A stretch of DNA of 58,029 bases from an uncultured Methanobrevibacter sp. (GTDB taxonomy: Archaea > Methanobacteriota > Methanobacteria > Methanobacteriales > Methanobacteriaceae): positions 1-58,029 of the forward strand of contig NZ_CACXNW010000014.1 of assembly GCF_902769175.1 (NCBI RefSeq), in the 5' to 3' direction. Positions within the stretch are counted from its first letter, which is position 1, and every line of letters begins with the position of its first letter. The translations under genes and the position numbers were made by a program. Below the pieces are notes generated by a model, which ran no database searches, was not told the DNA's origin, and was given only the letters and a program-made list of their open reading frames with translations. Of the stretch, positions 21,415 through 31,372 are shown in pieces.

Positions 21415-21743
21415 TGAAAACCCTACCTAAGATATTCTCTAAAATTGCAAATCTCCTATTATTTAATATAATTTTTATTATAATACTATATTAATTTTTT
21501 TTGATAATCGTTTATTGGAATCAATGGCAAAAAATAGAAAAAATCAGCACTTTAAAATCAAAAAATAAAAAAACACTAACAAAAAATGAACATTTTCACA
21601 AAAAGTCGAAAAATAAAAAAATACTCAAAAAATCAAGAAAAAAGCAAAAAAAACCTAAAATCAATAAAGAAAAAAAGTAAAAAAAGTTGAAACTCCAGAA
21701 AAATGAAGTCTCAATAAATTATAAAAAATATATTTAAAAATAA
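21415..21743. other. A+T-rich intergenic region between NRPS and metK
   Basis: No ORF longer than about 20 codons fits a gene. The part next to 21415 must carry whatever promoter drove the NRPS; the left part (21530-21740 on the plus strand) is a series of A-rich blocks which, read on the minus strand, form T tracts ending the metK transcript. The missing first half of the NRPS condensation domain is not present here. Confidence 0.5.
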
Positions 21744-22913
21744 TTATGCAATATATTTTCTTAAATCGTCAACTTTATCAGTTTCTTCCCATGGAAGTCC
21801 TTCAATACCAAAGTGACCGTATTTAGCAGTTTGTTTGTATTTGGTTGATCTTAAGTTTAAGGTTTCGATGATTCCATCAGGAGTTAACTTAAAGTTTTCA
21901 CGTACAATCTCTTCCATAGGTTTAGTGGTTTCCACGCCAGTTCCAAAGGTATCAACCATGACAGAAGTTGGCTCTGCAACACCAATTGCATAAGAGACTT
22001 GAATTTCACATTTTTCAGCAAGTCCACTTGCTACAATATTCTTAGCAATGTATCTTGCCATATAACATGCACTTCTATCCACTTTAGTGCAGTCCTTACC
22101 TGAAAATGCTCCACCACCATGTCTTGCATATCCACCATAAGTGTCTACAATGATTTTACGACCGGTTAAACCTGCATCACCATGAGGACCACCAATTTCA
22201 AATACACCAGTTGGGTTGATATGTTCTTTGGTGTTTTCAGTCATCAACTCTTGAGGAATAACAGCCTTAAAGAGCTTTTCACGAATATCTTCCTTAAGTT
22301 GTGGCTGATTTTGAGACATAGTCTCATCATGTTGGGTTGAAAGAACAATTGCATCTAAGGAAATTACATTTCCATCCTTATCATAGTTTACAGATACTTG
22401 AGCTTTACCATCAGGTCTTAAATATGGAATTTCAGCAGACTCTCTTAATTCTGTTAATTTATTTGTAAGCTTACGAGCCAAATCAATTGGGAATGGCATT
22501 AATGAATCGGTTTCATTTGTTGCAAAACCAAACATCATACCTTGGTCTCCAGCTCCACTTTCTTCACCTTCACGGTCCACTCCTTGCTTAATGTCTGGAG
22601 ATTGAGCATGCAATAAACTAACGACTTCACAGTTGTGACCATCAAATTTCAAGTCAGGATTGTCATATCCAATTTCAATGATAGTCTCTCTAATGATTTT
22701 TTCAATATCTGCTCTAGTAATGTTGGCAGTTGATGTAACTTCACCAAACACCAAACAGAAATCAGTTGTAACACAAGTTTCACATGCAACATGAGCATGA
22801 GGATCCTGTTCCATATATGCATCCAAAATTGAATCAGATATAATATCTGCAATTTTATCAGGATGTCCTGGGGTTACTGATTCGGATGTGAATGTTTTAT
22901 ATACTTCACTCAT
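21744..22913 (-). CDS. metK: S-adenosylmethionine synthetase, bacterial type
   Basis: 389 aa, the bacterial/eukaryal MetK length. All signature segments are present: [20 protein letters not shown] at the N-terminus (catalytic His17), [10 protein letters not shown] in the middle, and [17 protein letters not shown] in the C-terminal half. It makes S-adenosylmethionine from methionine and ATP in the cytoplasm, feeding methyltransferases including tRNA and coenzyme modification. Archaea generally use a separate, highly diverged MAT family, so this looks like an acquisition from bacteria, or a second enzyme beside an archaeal one elsewhere. Intact; it stands alone between NRPS and upp, with a 384-bp gap upstream that also holds the upp repeats. 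Confidence 0.95.
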   Translation of the reverse strand: MSEVYKTFTSESVTPGHPDKIADIISDSILDAYMEQDPHAHVACETCVTTDFCLVFGEVTSTANITRADIEKIIRETIIEIGYDNPDLKFDGHNCEVVSLLHAQSPDIKQGVDREGEESGAGDQGMMFGFATNETDSLMPFPIDLARKLTNKLTELRESAEIPYLRPDGKAQVSVNYDKDGNVISLDAIVLSTQHDETMSQNQPQLKEDIREKLFKAVIPQELMTENTKEHINPTGVFEIGGPHGDAGLTGRKIIVDTYGGYARHGGGAFSGKDCTKVDRSACYMARYIAKNIVASGLAEKCEIQVSYAIGVAEPTSVMVDTFGTGVETTKPMEEIVRENFKLTPDGIIETLNLRSTKYKQTAKYGHFGIEGLPWEETDKVDDLRKYIA

Positions 22914-23144
22914 AATTTCACCATAAAAAAATATTTATAAATATAATTGTTTAATTAAAGAATTCTGAAAAATCTTAAAAAATATTGAATTTTTATAGAA
23001 ATTTCATCTTTTGAATATTTTTCATATCTTCTTAATTTATTTTTGAACTTCATTATATAATAAAGTTTACTATAAAATCAAGCAAATTAATACAATATAA
23101 CAACAAAATTCTAAAATTCATATTCATTCAAATGAAAAAAAGAA

Positions 23145-23312
23145 ATAAAAGATTAATCAAAAAAAGAAAAAAAAAGAAAATCAAACTTATTCCCTACAAA
23201 ATAAAAGATTAATCAAAAAAAAAGAAAAAAAGAAAATCAAACTTATTCCCTACAAAATAAAAGATTAATCAAAAAAAAGAAAAAATGAAGATCAATCTTA
23301 TTTTGTACCAAA
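23145..23312 (-). repeat. three-copy 56-bp repeat made from the 3' end of upp
   Basis: Units starting ATAAAAGATTAATC begin at 23145, 23201 and 23257 (56 bp apart). Each holds AAAATCAAACTTATTCCC or a variant; the last unit runs into the upp gene, where the matching part is its stop codon region. Read on the minus strand, each unit is a T-rich terminator tail. The remainder of 22914-23144 is A+T-rich promoter DNA for metK. Confidence 0.8.
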
Positions 23313-23924
23313 TATCCTATCTCCTGCATCACCAAGACCTGGAGTGATGTATTTGTTTGCATTCAATCCATCATCCACTACTGCACAGAAAATCTGAACA
23401 TCAAGATGCATTGATTCAATAGCATTAATTCCTTCAGGAGCTGCCACTATGCATAGGAATTTTATATGCTCAACACCATCCTCCTTAAGTTTATCGATGG
23501 TTGCTATAACACTTCCTCCAGTTGCAAGCATAGGATCTACAATCATTGCCACCTTATCCTCAATCTTTTCAGGGACCTTATAGTAATATTCAACAGGCAA
23601 ATATGAGTCTTCATCACGATAAAGACCAATATGGCCTACCTTAGCATTAGGCATAACCTCTATGATGCCATGCACCATACCTAAACCTGCCCTTAGGATT
23701 GGAATAACAGCATAATTCTCTTCACGAATCTTACCAGTTTTCATTTTAGCTATAGGAGTTTCTATTTCCACTTCTTCAAGTCTAGCATCCCAAGTAGCAT
23801 CATAACATAATAAAGCAGCTATTTCTGTTACCACTTCTCTAAATTTTTTAGTGTTTGTCTCTTCATCCCTTAAAATAGATAATTTATGAGTTATTAATGG
23901 ATGATTTAAAACATATTCATTCAT
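23298..23924 (-). CDS. upp: uracil phosphoribosyltransferase
   Basis: 208 aa, full length. The PRPP-binding loop DPMLATGGS is at residues 130-138, and the C-terminal uracil-binding segment GLGDAGDRIFGT is present. The N-terminus NEYVLNHPLITHKLSILRDE is typical of the family. It salvages uracil to UMP with PRPP in the cytoplasm. It lies 216 bp downstream of the uracil permease gene on the same strand, making a classic uracil uptake and salvage unit, although T-rich repeats in between suggest separate termination. Intact, while its partner permease is frameshifted. Confidence 0.95.
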   Translation of the reverse strand: MNEYVLNHPLITHKLSILRDEETNTKKFREVVTEIAALLCYDATWDARLEEVEIETPIAKMKTGKIREENYAVIPILRAGLGMVHGIIEVMPNAKVGHIGLYRDEDSYLPVEYYYKVPEKIEDKVAMIVDPMLATGGSVIATIDKLKEDGVEHIKFLCIVAAPEGINAIESMHLDVQIFCAVVDDGLNANKYITPGLGDAGDRIFGTK

Positions 23925-24060
23925 ATTTTATCTCCATGATTTTAATATTGAAAATTAATATATACAATTTAAATAGATTCAATTTAAACCGATCCGATTT
24001 ATTTTATCCAATAATACAGATTAAATACCTCAAAACTTAATCTAGTTATGACTTGTTCAT

Positions 24061-24132
24061 TAAAAAAAATAAAAATAAAAAAATAAAAATAAAAAAATAA
24101 AAATAAAAAAATAAAAATAAAAAAATAAAAAG
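24061..24132 (-). repeat. 14-bp A-rich microsatellite, terminator of uraA
   Basis: About five copies of a TAAAAATAAAAAAA-type unit lie directly behind the uracil permease stop. Read on the minus strand this is a series of T5 and T7 runs, as expected for archaeal oligo-T termination. Confidence 0.7.
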
Positions 24133-24140
24133 AAAAAGAA

Positions 24141-25449
24141 TTAATGAATTTCTGTGTATTCATCATCATCTTTTCTTTCTGGAATGATTAAATTAAGTAC
24201 TACACCAGTAATTGCTGCAAGAGCCATACTTGAAATGGAAACAGACAAGTCTCCTTGAGCAACAGATAATGTAGCTCCACCTAAACCTAAAACCAACATG
24301 GTAGCTGCAACAACAATGTTCTTATTGTTATTGAAGTTAACTTCCTCTTGAATCAAGAGCTTTACCCCATTAACTGCTATAAAACCGTAAAGAAGAATAG
24401 CTACACCCCCAATAACTGGGTTAGGCATAGCTGCAAGGAGAGCAGTCAAATGACCAGAGAATGCAAATAGTATTGCAAAGATTGCAGTTAAACCAATAAC
24501 ATAAATGGAAGCAACTCTTGTTAAACCTACTACAGAAGTGTTTTCTCCATAGGTAGTGTTTGCAGGACCACCAATAAATGCTGCAAAGAAAGTAGCAATA
24601 CCATCACCAAAAAGGGTTTTGTTCAAACCAGGGTCTGAAATCAAGTCACGGCCAATGATTTCACCTAACACCTTATGGTCCCCTACATGCTCTACCATAG
24701 TCACAAGAGCAATAGGAACAATTGTCAAGAGAGCAGCAGGATTAAAGTTATAGTGAACGAATGGAATATAGAAATCAGGAATTTCAAATAGGTGAGCTGC
24801 AAAGAATCCTGAGAAATCAACCATTCCTAAGCAAGCTGCTACAATATAGGATACAATAATACCTATAAGGAATGGAATAACCTTTAGCATACCTCTACCA
24901 CGAATAGCTATTACAGCAGTTGTTAAGAATGCTACAAGAGCTACAATAAGGTTGTTCATTGGAATTACCGCTTGGTCAAGACCGATTTCCTGAATAGCGG
25001 TTGGAGCTAAACATAAACCGATTACCATAATCATAGGACCTACAATTACAGGAGGCAATAATTTATTGATCCATTCATTACCAGTAAATCTTATGATTAA
25101 TACTATTGCCATATAAACTAAACCTACAACCATTAAAGCTGAAAAAATACTTGATTTACCGCCAATAGCAAATCCTGCAATCATAGGAGCAATGAATGCA
25201 AATGAACTTCCAAGATATACGGGACTTCTATTTCTTGTACAAATTACATAAAGGAGTGTACCTACACCAGAAGCAATCAATGCAACTGGAACAGAACACT
25301 GGTTCGCCAACAGTAGTATTCACTACAATAGGTACTAAAATGGTAGCACCAAAAATCGCACATAAACGCTGAAGGGATAATAAAATCAATTCAAAAGCAG
25401 GAGGTTTATCCCATAAGCCATAAATCATATCGCTATCGTTTTCACTCAT
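24141..25449 (-). pseudogene. uraA: uracil/xanthine permease (NCS2 family), frameshifted near the N-terminus
   Basis: Two overlapping frames form one membrane protein of about 435 aa. The first (from ATG 25449, with GGGTGATT ahead) reads MSENDSDMIYGLWDKPPAFELILLSLQRLCAIFGATILVP in blocks typical of UraA TM1, then drifts. The second frame takes over with ANQCSVPVALIASGVGTLLY and continues through the remaining TMs, including the PANTTYGENTSVVGLTRV signature with the catalytic Glu and a last Gly-rich TM. The shift lies near 25300-25310 (GTTGGCGAACC). The intact protein would be a proton-coupled uracil importer working with Upp. The upstream overlap and the conserved start of both halves argue for a recent one-base change or an error. 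Confidence 0.85.
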
Positions 25450-25860
25450 TATAATCACCCATAAAAGAAAATTATAATTTAATTAATAAAAAAAACAAAA
25501 AAATAACCCAAGAATTAATTAAATTAATTTAAAAATATATTTATTGTTACACTTATTAAAACTTTATTAAATAAATTTAATGAAATAAAAATTATTAAAA
25601 AAAATAATCAGAAATAATATGAAAAAATAATCATAAATTAAATGAAATAATAAAAAAAGATTAAAACATTGAATATTTTTAAAATCAGAAAAATTTGAAG
25701 AATAAAAGATAAAAAACAATTTTCCTATTTTAAAAAATTAAAATTAGGAAAAAAATCAAAGAAAATAATTGAAATGAAAATTAGGATAAACAACAATTTT
25801 ACTAATTTAAAAAATGGAAATCATGAAAATGCAAAAGAAAAAAAAAAAAATAAAATAGAA
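25450..25860. other. intergenic region upstream of uraA
   Basis: 411 bp, over 80 % A+T by eye, without a plausible gene on either strand. An imperfect repeat built on CAATTTTCCTATTTTAAAAAA and CAATTTTACTAATTTAAAAAA is seen at about 25719 and 25791. The right part next to the GNAT gene is A-rich, which reads as T tracts on the minus strand. Confidence 0.45.
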
Positions 25861-26336
25861 TCATTCATTTATAAAATCATCTAAGGATTTACCAGTAAAA
25901 TGGAAAACATCCCAATCCTTTTCTTCTGCACCTATTGATTTATAAAATTCCTTGCTAGGCTCATTCCAATCAAGGCAAGTCCATTCAAATCTTCCATAAC
26001 CTCTTTCCTTTACAATTTTGGCAAGTTCCCTAAGCAATGCCTTCCCATATCCTTTTCCACGATATTCAGGATCAATAAAGAGGTCTTCAAGATGCATATT
26101 GACATTGGCAATATAAGTGGAAAAACTTAAGAAGAAAAATGCAAATCCTATTTCCTTTCCATCTTCAAGGGCAAAAATGACTTCCGCTTGATTCATATCA
26201 AAAATCCAATATTTCAATGCTTCCTCTGTAGCTATCACTTCATCCAAACGATGCTCATAATCAGCTAATTTTTAATAAAATCCAATATTAAAAGAACATC
26301 TTTTTCTTCCGCTTGTCTAAAACTTAATTCAGGCAT
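25861..26336 (-). pseudogene. GNAT acetyltransferase, one-base frameshift near N-terminus
   Basis: From ATG 26336 the frame reads MPELSFRQAEEKDVLLILDF, then meets a stop after IKN; the neighbouring frame continues LADYEHRLDEVIATEE and runs through a complete GNAT core: LEDLFIDPEYRGKGYGKALL (acetyl-CoA loop R-G-K-G-Y-G) and WNEPSKEFYKSIGA. Restoring one A to the A5 run near 26268 fuses the two into a protein of about 158 aa, the normal size of diamine/spermidine-type N-acetyltransferases. Substrate unknown. Without the repair a product could start at 26247 and lack the first strand and helix. Confidence 0.8.
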
Positions 26337-26420
26337 CTTAATTCTCCAAATCTAGTTAATTAAATTAAATTTATAGTTTTAAGAATAAATAATTTATTAA
26401 ATATCTGATAAAAAAATAAA

Positions 26421-26650
26421 AAAATTCATATCCATCAATGATTATCAAATAACAGATAGAAAAATAAAAAAAATCCATATTCATCCAAATCTTATTTATC
26501 AAAATTCTGATAAAAAAATAAAAAAATCCATATTCATCCAAATTTTATTTATCAAAATTCTGATAAAAAAATAAAAAAATCCATATTCATCCAAATCTTA
26601 TTTATCAAAATTCTGATAGAAAAATAAAAAAATCCTCATTTATCCATTTG
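26421..26650 (-). repeat. 53-bp tandem repeats derived from the 3' end of the SNF gene
   Basis: TCCATATTCATCC begins at 26474, 26527 and 26580, and a related TCCTCATTTATCC at 26633 is the 3' end of the transporter gene itself; a more diverged copy starts near 26421. Spacing is exactly 53 bp. Each unit ends, on the minus strand, in a T-rich tract. This fills the gap 26337-26639; no gene is visible in it. Confidence 0.9.
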
Positions 26651-28093
26651 AAGACTTCTTATTTGTAAAAATATAAGAAACCACCAATACAGAGACCATA
26701 ACAATCATATCAATAGCCAATTCAAACATGCTTGCATCCTTAAACAATCCAATAATTCCAATAAACCAAAGGACGAATAAGATTACAGGAGCAATATATT
26801 TTATAATAACTACCCAAAGCTTCCCTACTTTAATTGAGGAATTCTCATTTAATATTGGAATAATATCATCAAGACCATAGATCCATCCAAATATGATTGC
26901 TTGAATAGGTATTAGGAATAATACACCGAATTTATTAACGAATGAATCAATTATTCCAACTAAATAACTGCGGATTCCAGTTGTTAAAACTAAAGAAATC
27001 AAACAGCCACTATGCATAATACAGTTGTGGTTTTTCTTCTTGACCATCCAAACTTATCATGGGTTGAACTAAGCATTGGCTCAAACAGTCCAAAGGCTAA
27101 AGTGACTCCTGCAAATAGGATTGCCAAAAATAATAATGGAGCTAAAACTCTGCCAACAGGACCCATTATATTAAAGATTGTAGGGAATACAATGAAAATC
27201 AAACCGGTTCCTTCTGAAATCAGTTCAGTCAAGGCAGTTCCACTTGTATAGGACATATATCCAAGAATGAAAAACACTCCAAATGCTGTACAAATCTCAA
27301 AAATACAATTTGATGCAACAACTAAAAGTACATTGTCAACCAATTTGGAATTTTCAGGTAAATAGCTTGCATATGTTAATGCAAGAGCTTCACCGCAAGC
27401 TAATGAAAAGATGATTTGGCTAAATGCAGCAAGCCATATATTCACATCCCAAAGCATATTCCATTTAGGATGAAGCAAAGCATTAATTCCAATGCTGGCT
27501 CCAGGTAAAGTCAATGCATATACTATTATGACTGCCATTATAATAAAGAGCAATGGAATAAGTATTTTAGATGCCTTTCCAATTCCCTTGTCTATATCCT
27601 TATTTGAAATAAACCATAGGATAAACCATACAACTAAAACAGCTACAGTAGTTGGAATTATTAAAAATCCAATATCACTGATGTTGGAACTGCCACCTAC
27701 ATTGCTGATGAAGTAATTTCCTAAATCAGTTCCCCAATTAAAAGTAAAGCTGCTTATGAGATAAACTAAATCCCAACCTAAAATAACCATATAATAGATT
27801 GTTACGATAAAAGTAAATAAAACTAAAATCCAAGCAATATATTCAAATTTAGGATTTATCTTTTTCAGGATTTCTGTAAAGGAAGTCTTAAAAGAGAAGC
27901 CTATCCCATATTCCAAAATTAAAAATGGAATTCCCAAAAGGAATATTGCAAAAAGATAAGGTATGAAAAAGGATCCTCCACCGTTAGTATAGACCACATA
28001 ACTATATCGCCATATGTTTCCTAATCCAACAGCAACTCCTATCATTGCAAAAATAAATGAAATTGTTGAATCCCATTGTGCTTGTTCACTCAT
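26640..28093 (-). pseudogene. sodium:neurotransmitter symporter-family (SNF/NSS) transporter, frameshifted
   Basis: From ATG 28093 the protein reads MSEQAQWDSTISFIFAMIG and VGLGNIWRYSYVVYTNGGGS, the Na+/substrate signature of TM1 in LeuT-type symporters, followed by about ten TMs. After KTTTVLCIV the frame ends (26999); a second frame carries on GCLISLVLTTGIRSYLVGIID and the last TMs down to 26640. Adding one G at about 27005 (GTGGC to GTGGGC) joins them into roughly 483 aa, normal for prokaryotic NSS proteins. These import amino acids or related solutes with sodium. Substrate unknown. Truncated as read: the first fragment would lose the last TMs. Confidence 0.88.
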
Positions 28094-28226
28094 GATATAA
28101 CCTTACTTCAAAATTTATTGATAAAAGGATTTAAAAAGAAGTGAAAAATAGTATTTTTTAGATTTATCATTAAAAGTTTTGCCAATGATAAATCTAAAAA
28201 ATATTATTAATAAAATTAAATGAGAA

Positions 28227-28607
28227 TTATTCATCCTCATTTAAGTCTTCTGATTGAATTTCCTCCTTAATAGCTAAAGCTCTGACCAATTCCGTCATGT
28301 TTCTATTTAACTCATCATTTTTCACATATAATCTGTAGATTGCATAAACCAGAACTGCATATCCTACAACAATGAGCAGGTCTAAACCTCTACCAAAACC
28401 AAAGAATCCTGCAAGAGGGTCACTTAATCTAGGAGCAAATGCAAAGAAATTTACAATTAAACAAATAAGAACCCATAAAACAAATGTGGCAGGAGTGATC
28501 TTTTTAACACATAATCTCCTATAGAAGAATATAATCACAAGTATAGTTGTAATAATTAATAAAACTTGATATGTACGAAAAGGACCTATAATAATAACAC
28601 TTCCCAA
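28227..28607 (-). CDS. DUF2304 membrane protein, partner of the GT2 gene
   Basis: 126 aa with three predicted TM helices (about residues 13-30, 41-58 and 76-93) and a charged C-terminal coil. This is the DUF2304 family, almost always next to a dolichol-phosphate-sugar-type glycosyltransferase. Here its start immediately follows the stop of the GT2 gene, so the two are translated together. The likely job is to anchor or assist the glycosyltransferase at the membrane in lipid-linked sugar synthesis, for surface glycans or glycoproteins. Intact. Confidence 0.85.
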   Translation of the reverse strand: MGSVIIIGPFRTYQVLLIITTILVIIFFYRRLCVKKITPATFVLWVLICLIVNFFAFAPRLSDPLAGFFGFGRGLDLLIVVGYAVLVYAIYRLYVKNDELNRNMTELVRALAIKEEIQSEDLNEDE

Positions 28608-29315
28608 TTATATTCTAAATAAATCTAACACCATCTTAGCTAAAATCCTCAAACCAACTATTGCATCAGTACCCTTGTTTTGTGTTTCAGGAGTATAGAT
28701 TGTAGTGATTGTAACTTCAGACAATCTAAGGTTCTTGTCACTTATCTCCTTAATGAATTCAGATGAAACACCATATCCTCTTGAAACAATATTGATGACA
28801 TCTGCAGCATGGGCAGTGAATGCTCTAAGACCTGATTGTGAATCCTTAACCTTTCTTCCATAGAATATGAAAGTCAAGGCATTCATAATAAGGTTTGCAA
28901 AACTTTTACTGATTGGCATATCTTCAAAAGGTCTTGCACCAATAACAACATCTGCTTGACCATCTTGCAATGGCCTACAAACCTTTGGAATATCTCCAAT
29001 TTCATGCTGTCCATCTGCATCAAAGGTAACAATATATTTAGCATTCTTATTTAGTGCAACAACCATTCCTGTCTTTAATGCAGCACCTAATCCCCTATTG
29101 ATTACATGGGAAACTACATATATCTGATCAGGATATTTCCTTTTTGATTCAATAGCCAAATCTAATGTTTTGTCTTTAGAACCATCGTTGACTAAAATAA
29201 CATTGTATCCTTTTTCAGCTATTCCTTCAATAATTTGAGAAACGGTTTTCTCTTCATTAAAGGCAGGCACAATCAAATAAACATCTTGAGTGAGTTCTGA
29301 ATTTACGTTTGACAT
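28608..29315 (-). CDS. family 2 glycosyltransferase (polyprenyl-phosphate sugar synthase-like)
   Basis: 235 aa without TM helices. GT-A fold motifs: VPAFNEEKTVSQII near residues 14-27, NDGSKDKT near 40, and the metal-binding FDADGQHE near 97. RGLGAALKTGM and the DSQSGLRAF segment are characteristic of DPM1/GtrB-like enzymes that load a sugar from a nucleotide sugar onto a polyprenyl phosphate on the cytoplasmic membrane face. It forms an operon with the DUF2304 gene behind it. The upstream region holds three AATCTT-type half-palindromes, listed separately. Intact. Confidence 0.9.
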   Translation of the reverse strand: MSNVNSELTQDVYLIVPAFNEEKTVSQIIEGIAEKGYNVILVNDGSKDKTLDLAIESKRKYPDQIYVVSHVINRGLGAALKTGMVVALNKNAKYIVTFDADGQHEIGDIPKVCRPLQDGQADVVIGARPFEDMPISKSFANLIMNALTFIFYGRKVKDSQSGLRAFTAHAADVINIVSRGYGVSSEFIKEISDKNLRLSEVTITTIYTPETQNKGTDAIVGLRILAKMVLDLFRI

Positions 29316-29379
29316 ATTATCGAATTTTAAATTGTTTTAATAATTTTTTTAAGTATTTTAATTGAGTTTACTTCTTAGT

Positions 29380-29475
29380 TATATAATCTTTAAGATTTGA
29401 TTTTGAATTTAATCAAAATAATCTTAAAGGATTCATATTTAAATTTACATCAAATACATAATCTTAAAAGATATA
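29380..29475 (-). promoter_or_regulatory. repeated AATCTTnAAGATT-like sites upstream of the GT2 operon
   Basis: ATAATCTTTAAGATT at 29383, ATAATCTTAAAGGATT at 29418 and ATAATCTTAAAAGATAT at 29458 are three similar, partly palindromic words between ribC and the GT2 start (65-150 bp upstream of it). They could be operators. This is based on repetition only. Confidence 0.3.
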
Positions 29476-29542
29476 TTTTTTATTTAGATTAAATAATTCT
29501 AAATTTTAAGCATTTGATAAATTATTTATATTCAAATAATTA

Positions 29543-30055
<513 letters not shown>

Positions 30056-30280
30056 TTAATAATAAATTGTTTTAATATTTCAATACATAATTAAATATGT
30101 AATTAATTATATATAAACATCAAAAATAATCCTTTTACTTTTAACATAATTCTTCTAAAAAAATATTCACTAATAATATATATGAAAAAAGTAGTATATA
30201 AAAATAGAAACCAAAACAATCAGACACCATACGAACAAAAATAAAATTATGTAAAAAAATGATTTTCTACAAAAAAATTT

Positions 30281-30291
30281 AAAATTATATA
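30281..30291 (+). promoter_or_regulatory. TATA box of the GNAT gene
   Basis: AAAATTATATA lies about 25 bp before the ATG at 30316, the spacing of an archaeal TATA box to its transcript start. There is no ribosome binding site between, so the mRNA is probably leaderless. The rest of 30035-30270 is A+T-rich without a gene. Confidence 0.45.
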
Positions 30292-30315
30292 GGATTATAA
30301 ACAAATATATCCCTC

Positions 30316-30903
30316 ATGAATGCAGAATATATAAAAAATAATTTTTATTATGAAACATTAAATGAAAAACATGAACTTGATAACTTCAATTCTATTTCAG
30401 AAGATTTAAATGAATTCTTAAAAGAGGATGCTTTAAAACAACAAAATGAAAAATTAAGTTTAACAAAATTAATTTTATGTGATGGGGAATTAATAGGTTA
30501 CGTAACTTTATTGACTAGTCAAATAGAAATTAAAAAAATTAGAGAGAAATATAAAATTAATATTATTAAAGAAAAATTATCTTCAAAAAATGTAAATAAT
30601 AATTATTTATTACCTTGTGTTTTAATTGGTCGTTTCGCTATTGATAAAAAGTATATGGGGAAACACATAGGACAGAAAATATTTGAATCAATTATGCAAA
30701 ATCTTAAGGAACTTTCAGAAAAACAGCTGGGTTTCAGATTTATCACATTAGAAAGTTTTGCTAGAGCATATACATTTTATACAGATAAACATTACTTTGT
30801 AAATCTAACTAAAGATGATGAAGAAATAAAGAAAAATCTTGAAAAGATAATTGAAAAAGACCCTGAAAGAAAGTTCTTTTTATATCATGATTTAAAAATT
30901 TAA
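30316..30903 (+). CDS. GNAT-family acetyltransferase, possible toxin
   Basis: 195 aa. Core GNAT elements: LLPCVLIGRFAIDKKYMGKH and IGQKIFESIM (the acetyl-CoA pyrophosphate loop, with K-H-I-G where R/Q-x-x-G-x-G/A is usual) at residues about 97-124, then FITLESFARAYTFYTDKHYF. The IGRFAIDKKYxGKxIG form is found in prophage- and toxin-antitoxin-linked acetyltransferases (TacT-like) that acetylate aminoacyl-tRNA; that function is inferred here. It is much more A+T-rich than its neighbours. Its stop overlaps, tail to tail, the stop of a 46-codon minus-strand gene that looks like an antitoxin. It lies at the edge of the provirus, so it may be a provirus cargo gene. Confidence 0.8.
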   Translation: MNAEYIKNNFYYETLNEKHELDNFNSISEDLNEFLKEDALKQQNEKLSLTKLILCDGELIGYVTLLTSQIEIKKIREKYKINIIKEKLSSKNVNNNYLLPCVLIGRFAIDKKYMGKHIGQKIFESIMQNLKELSEKQLGFRFITLESFARAYTFYTDKHYFVNLTKDDEEIKKNLEKIIEKDPERKFFLYHDLKI

Positions 30904-31040
30904 AAAGGCACTTTTTTTTGAGATTCCACTTTTTTCCAATAATCTCTTTTTTCTTTAGAAGGTCGTTCATTCATTAGTTTGACAAATCTTTTAGCACTTC
31001 TGCCTGTTAATGTTGGTGTGTTATTAATTTTACTTGCCAT
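30900..31040 (-). CDS. 46-aa antitoxin-like protein opposite the GNAT gene
   Basis: Short gene reading MASKINNTPTLTGRSAKRF, then VKLMNERPSKEKRDYWKKV and a lysine-rich tail. A GGGG ribosome binding site lies seven bases ahead of the ATG at 31040, and a TATA-like GATATATTAATG is upstream. Small proteins with TPTLxGxxAxxF at the N-terminus commonly accompany GNAT or other toxin genes as antitoxins (from memory). Usually the pair is co-directional; here the two genes converge and their stop codons overlap by three bases. The antitoxin assignment is inference. Confidence 0.6.
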   Translation of the reverse strand: MASKINNTPTLTGRSAKRFVKLMNERPSKEKRDYWKKVESQKKVPF

Positions 31041-31159
31041 TATAAAAACCCCTTTTTTTATTAAGTGATTAATATTATGTTTTCATCATTAATATATCTT
31101 TTTTATTTCAGAAGACATAATATGTTTTTTACGCGCAAATTAAATAAAAAAATAAAGAA

Positions 31160-31369
31160 TTATTGAACAAATACTTTTCCATCTTCATCAACATAAACAG
31201 TTTCAGTTGGATCATGAATATCAAGCCTATGTCTTTCCTTGTTAAGCTCTATCTGTTTCTTAAGTATCTCATCAGTTAAACCTTCCTCTTCAAACATCCT
31301 GTTAATCTCTTTTTGACGATTAGATAAATTAACTCGTTTTATGAAATCTTCCTTTTCCCTATCCATCAT
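31160..31369 (-). CDS. 69-aa provirus protein, last gene of the late operon
   Basis: Charged helical protein (MMDREKEDFIKRVNLSNRQK...) ending in YVDEDGKVFVQ. It starts 3 bp after the stop of pei with a GGGTGA ribosome binding site, so it is part of the lysis end of the operon. No domain recognised. It could be a partner or regulator of the lysis enzyme, but nothing in the sequence shows that. Confidence 0.7.
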   Translation of the reverse strand: MMDREKEDFIKRVNLSNRQKEINRMFEEEGLTDEILKKQIELNKERHRLDIHDPTETVYVDEDGKVFVQ

Positions 31370-31372
31370 TAA

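Noticed and set aside
6057..28093. All lesions are only sequencing errors
   Set aside because: Several are homopolymer changes that could be errors, but the TGA and TAG substitutions, the 65-bp duplication and the near absence of lesions in the provirus argue against a uniform error process; not excluded.
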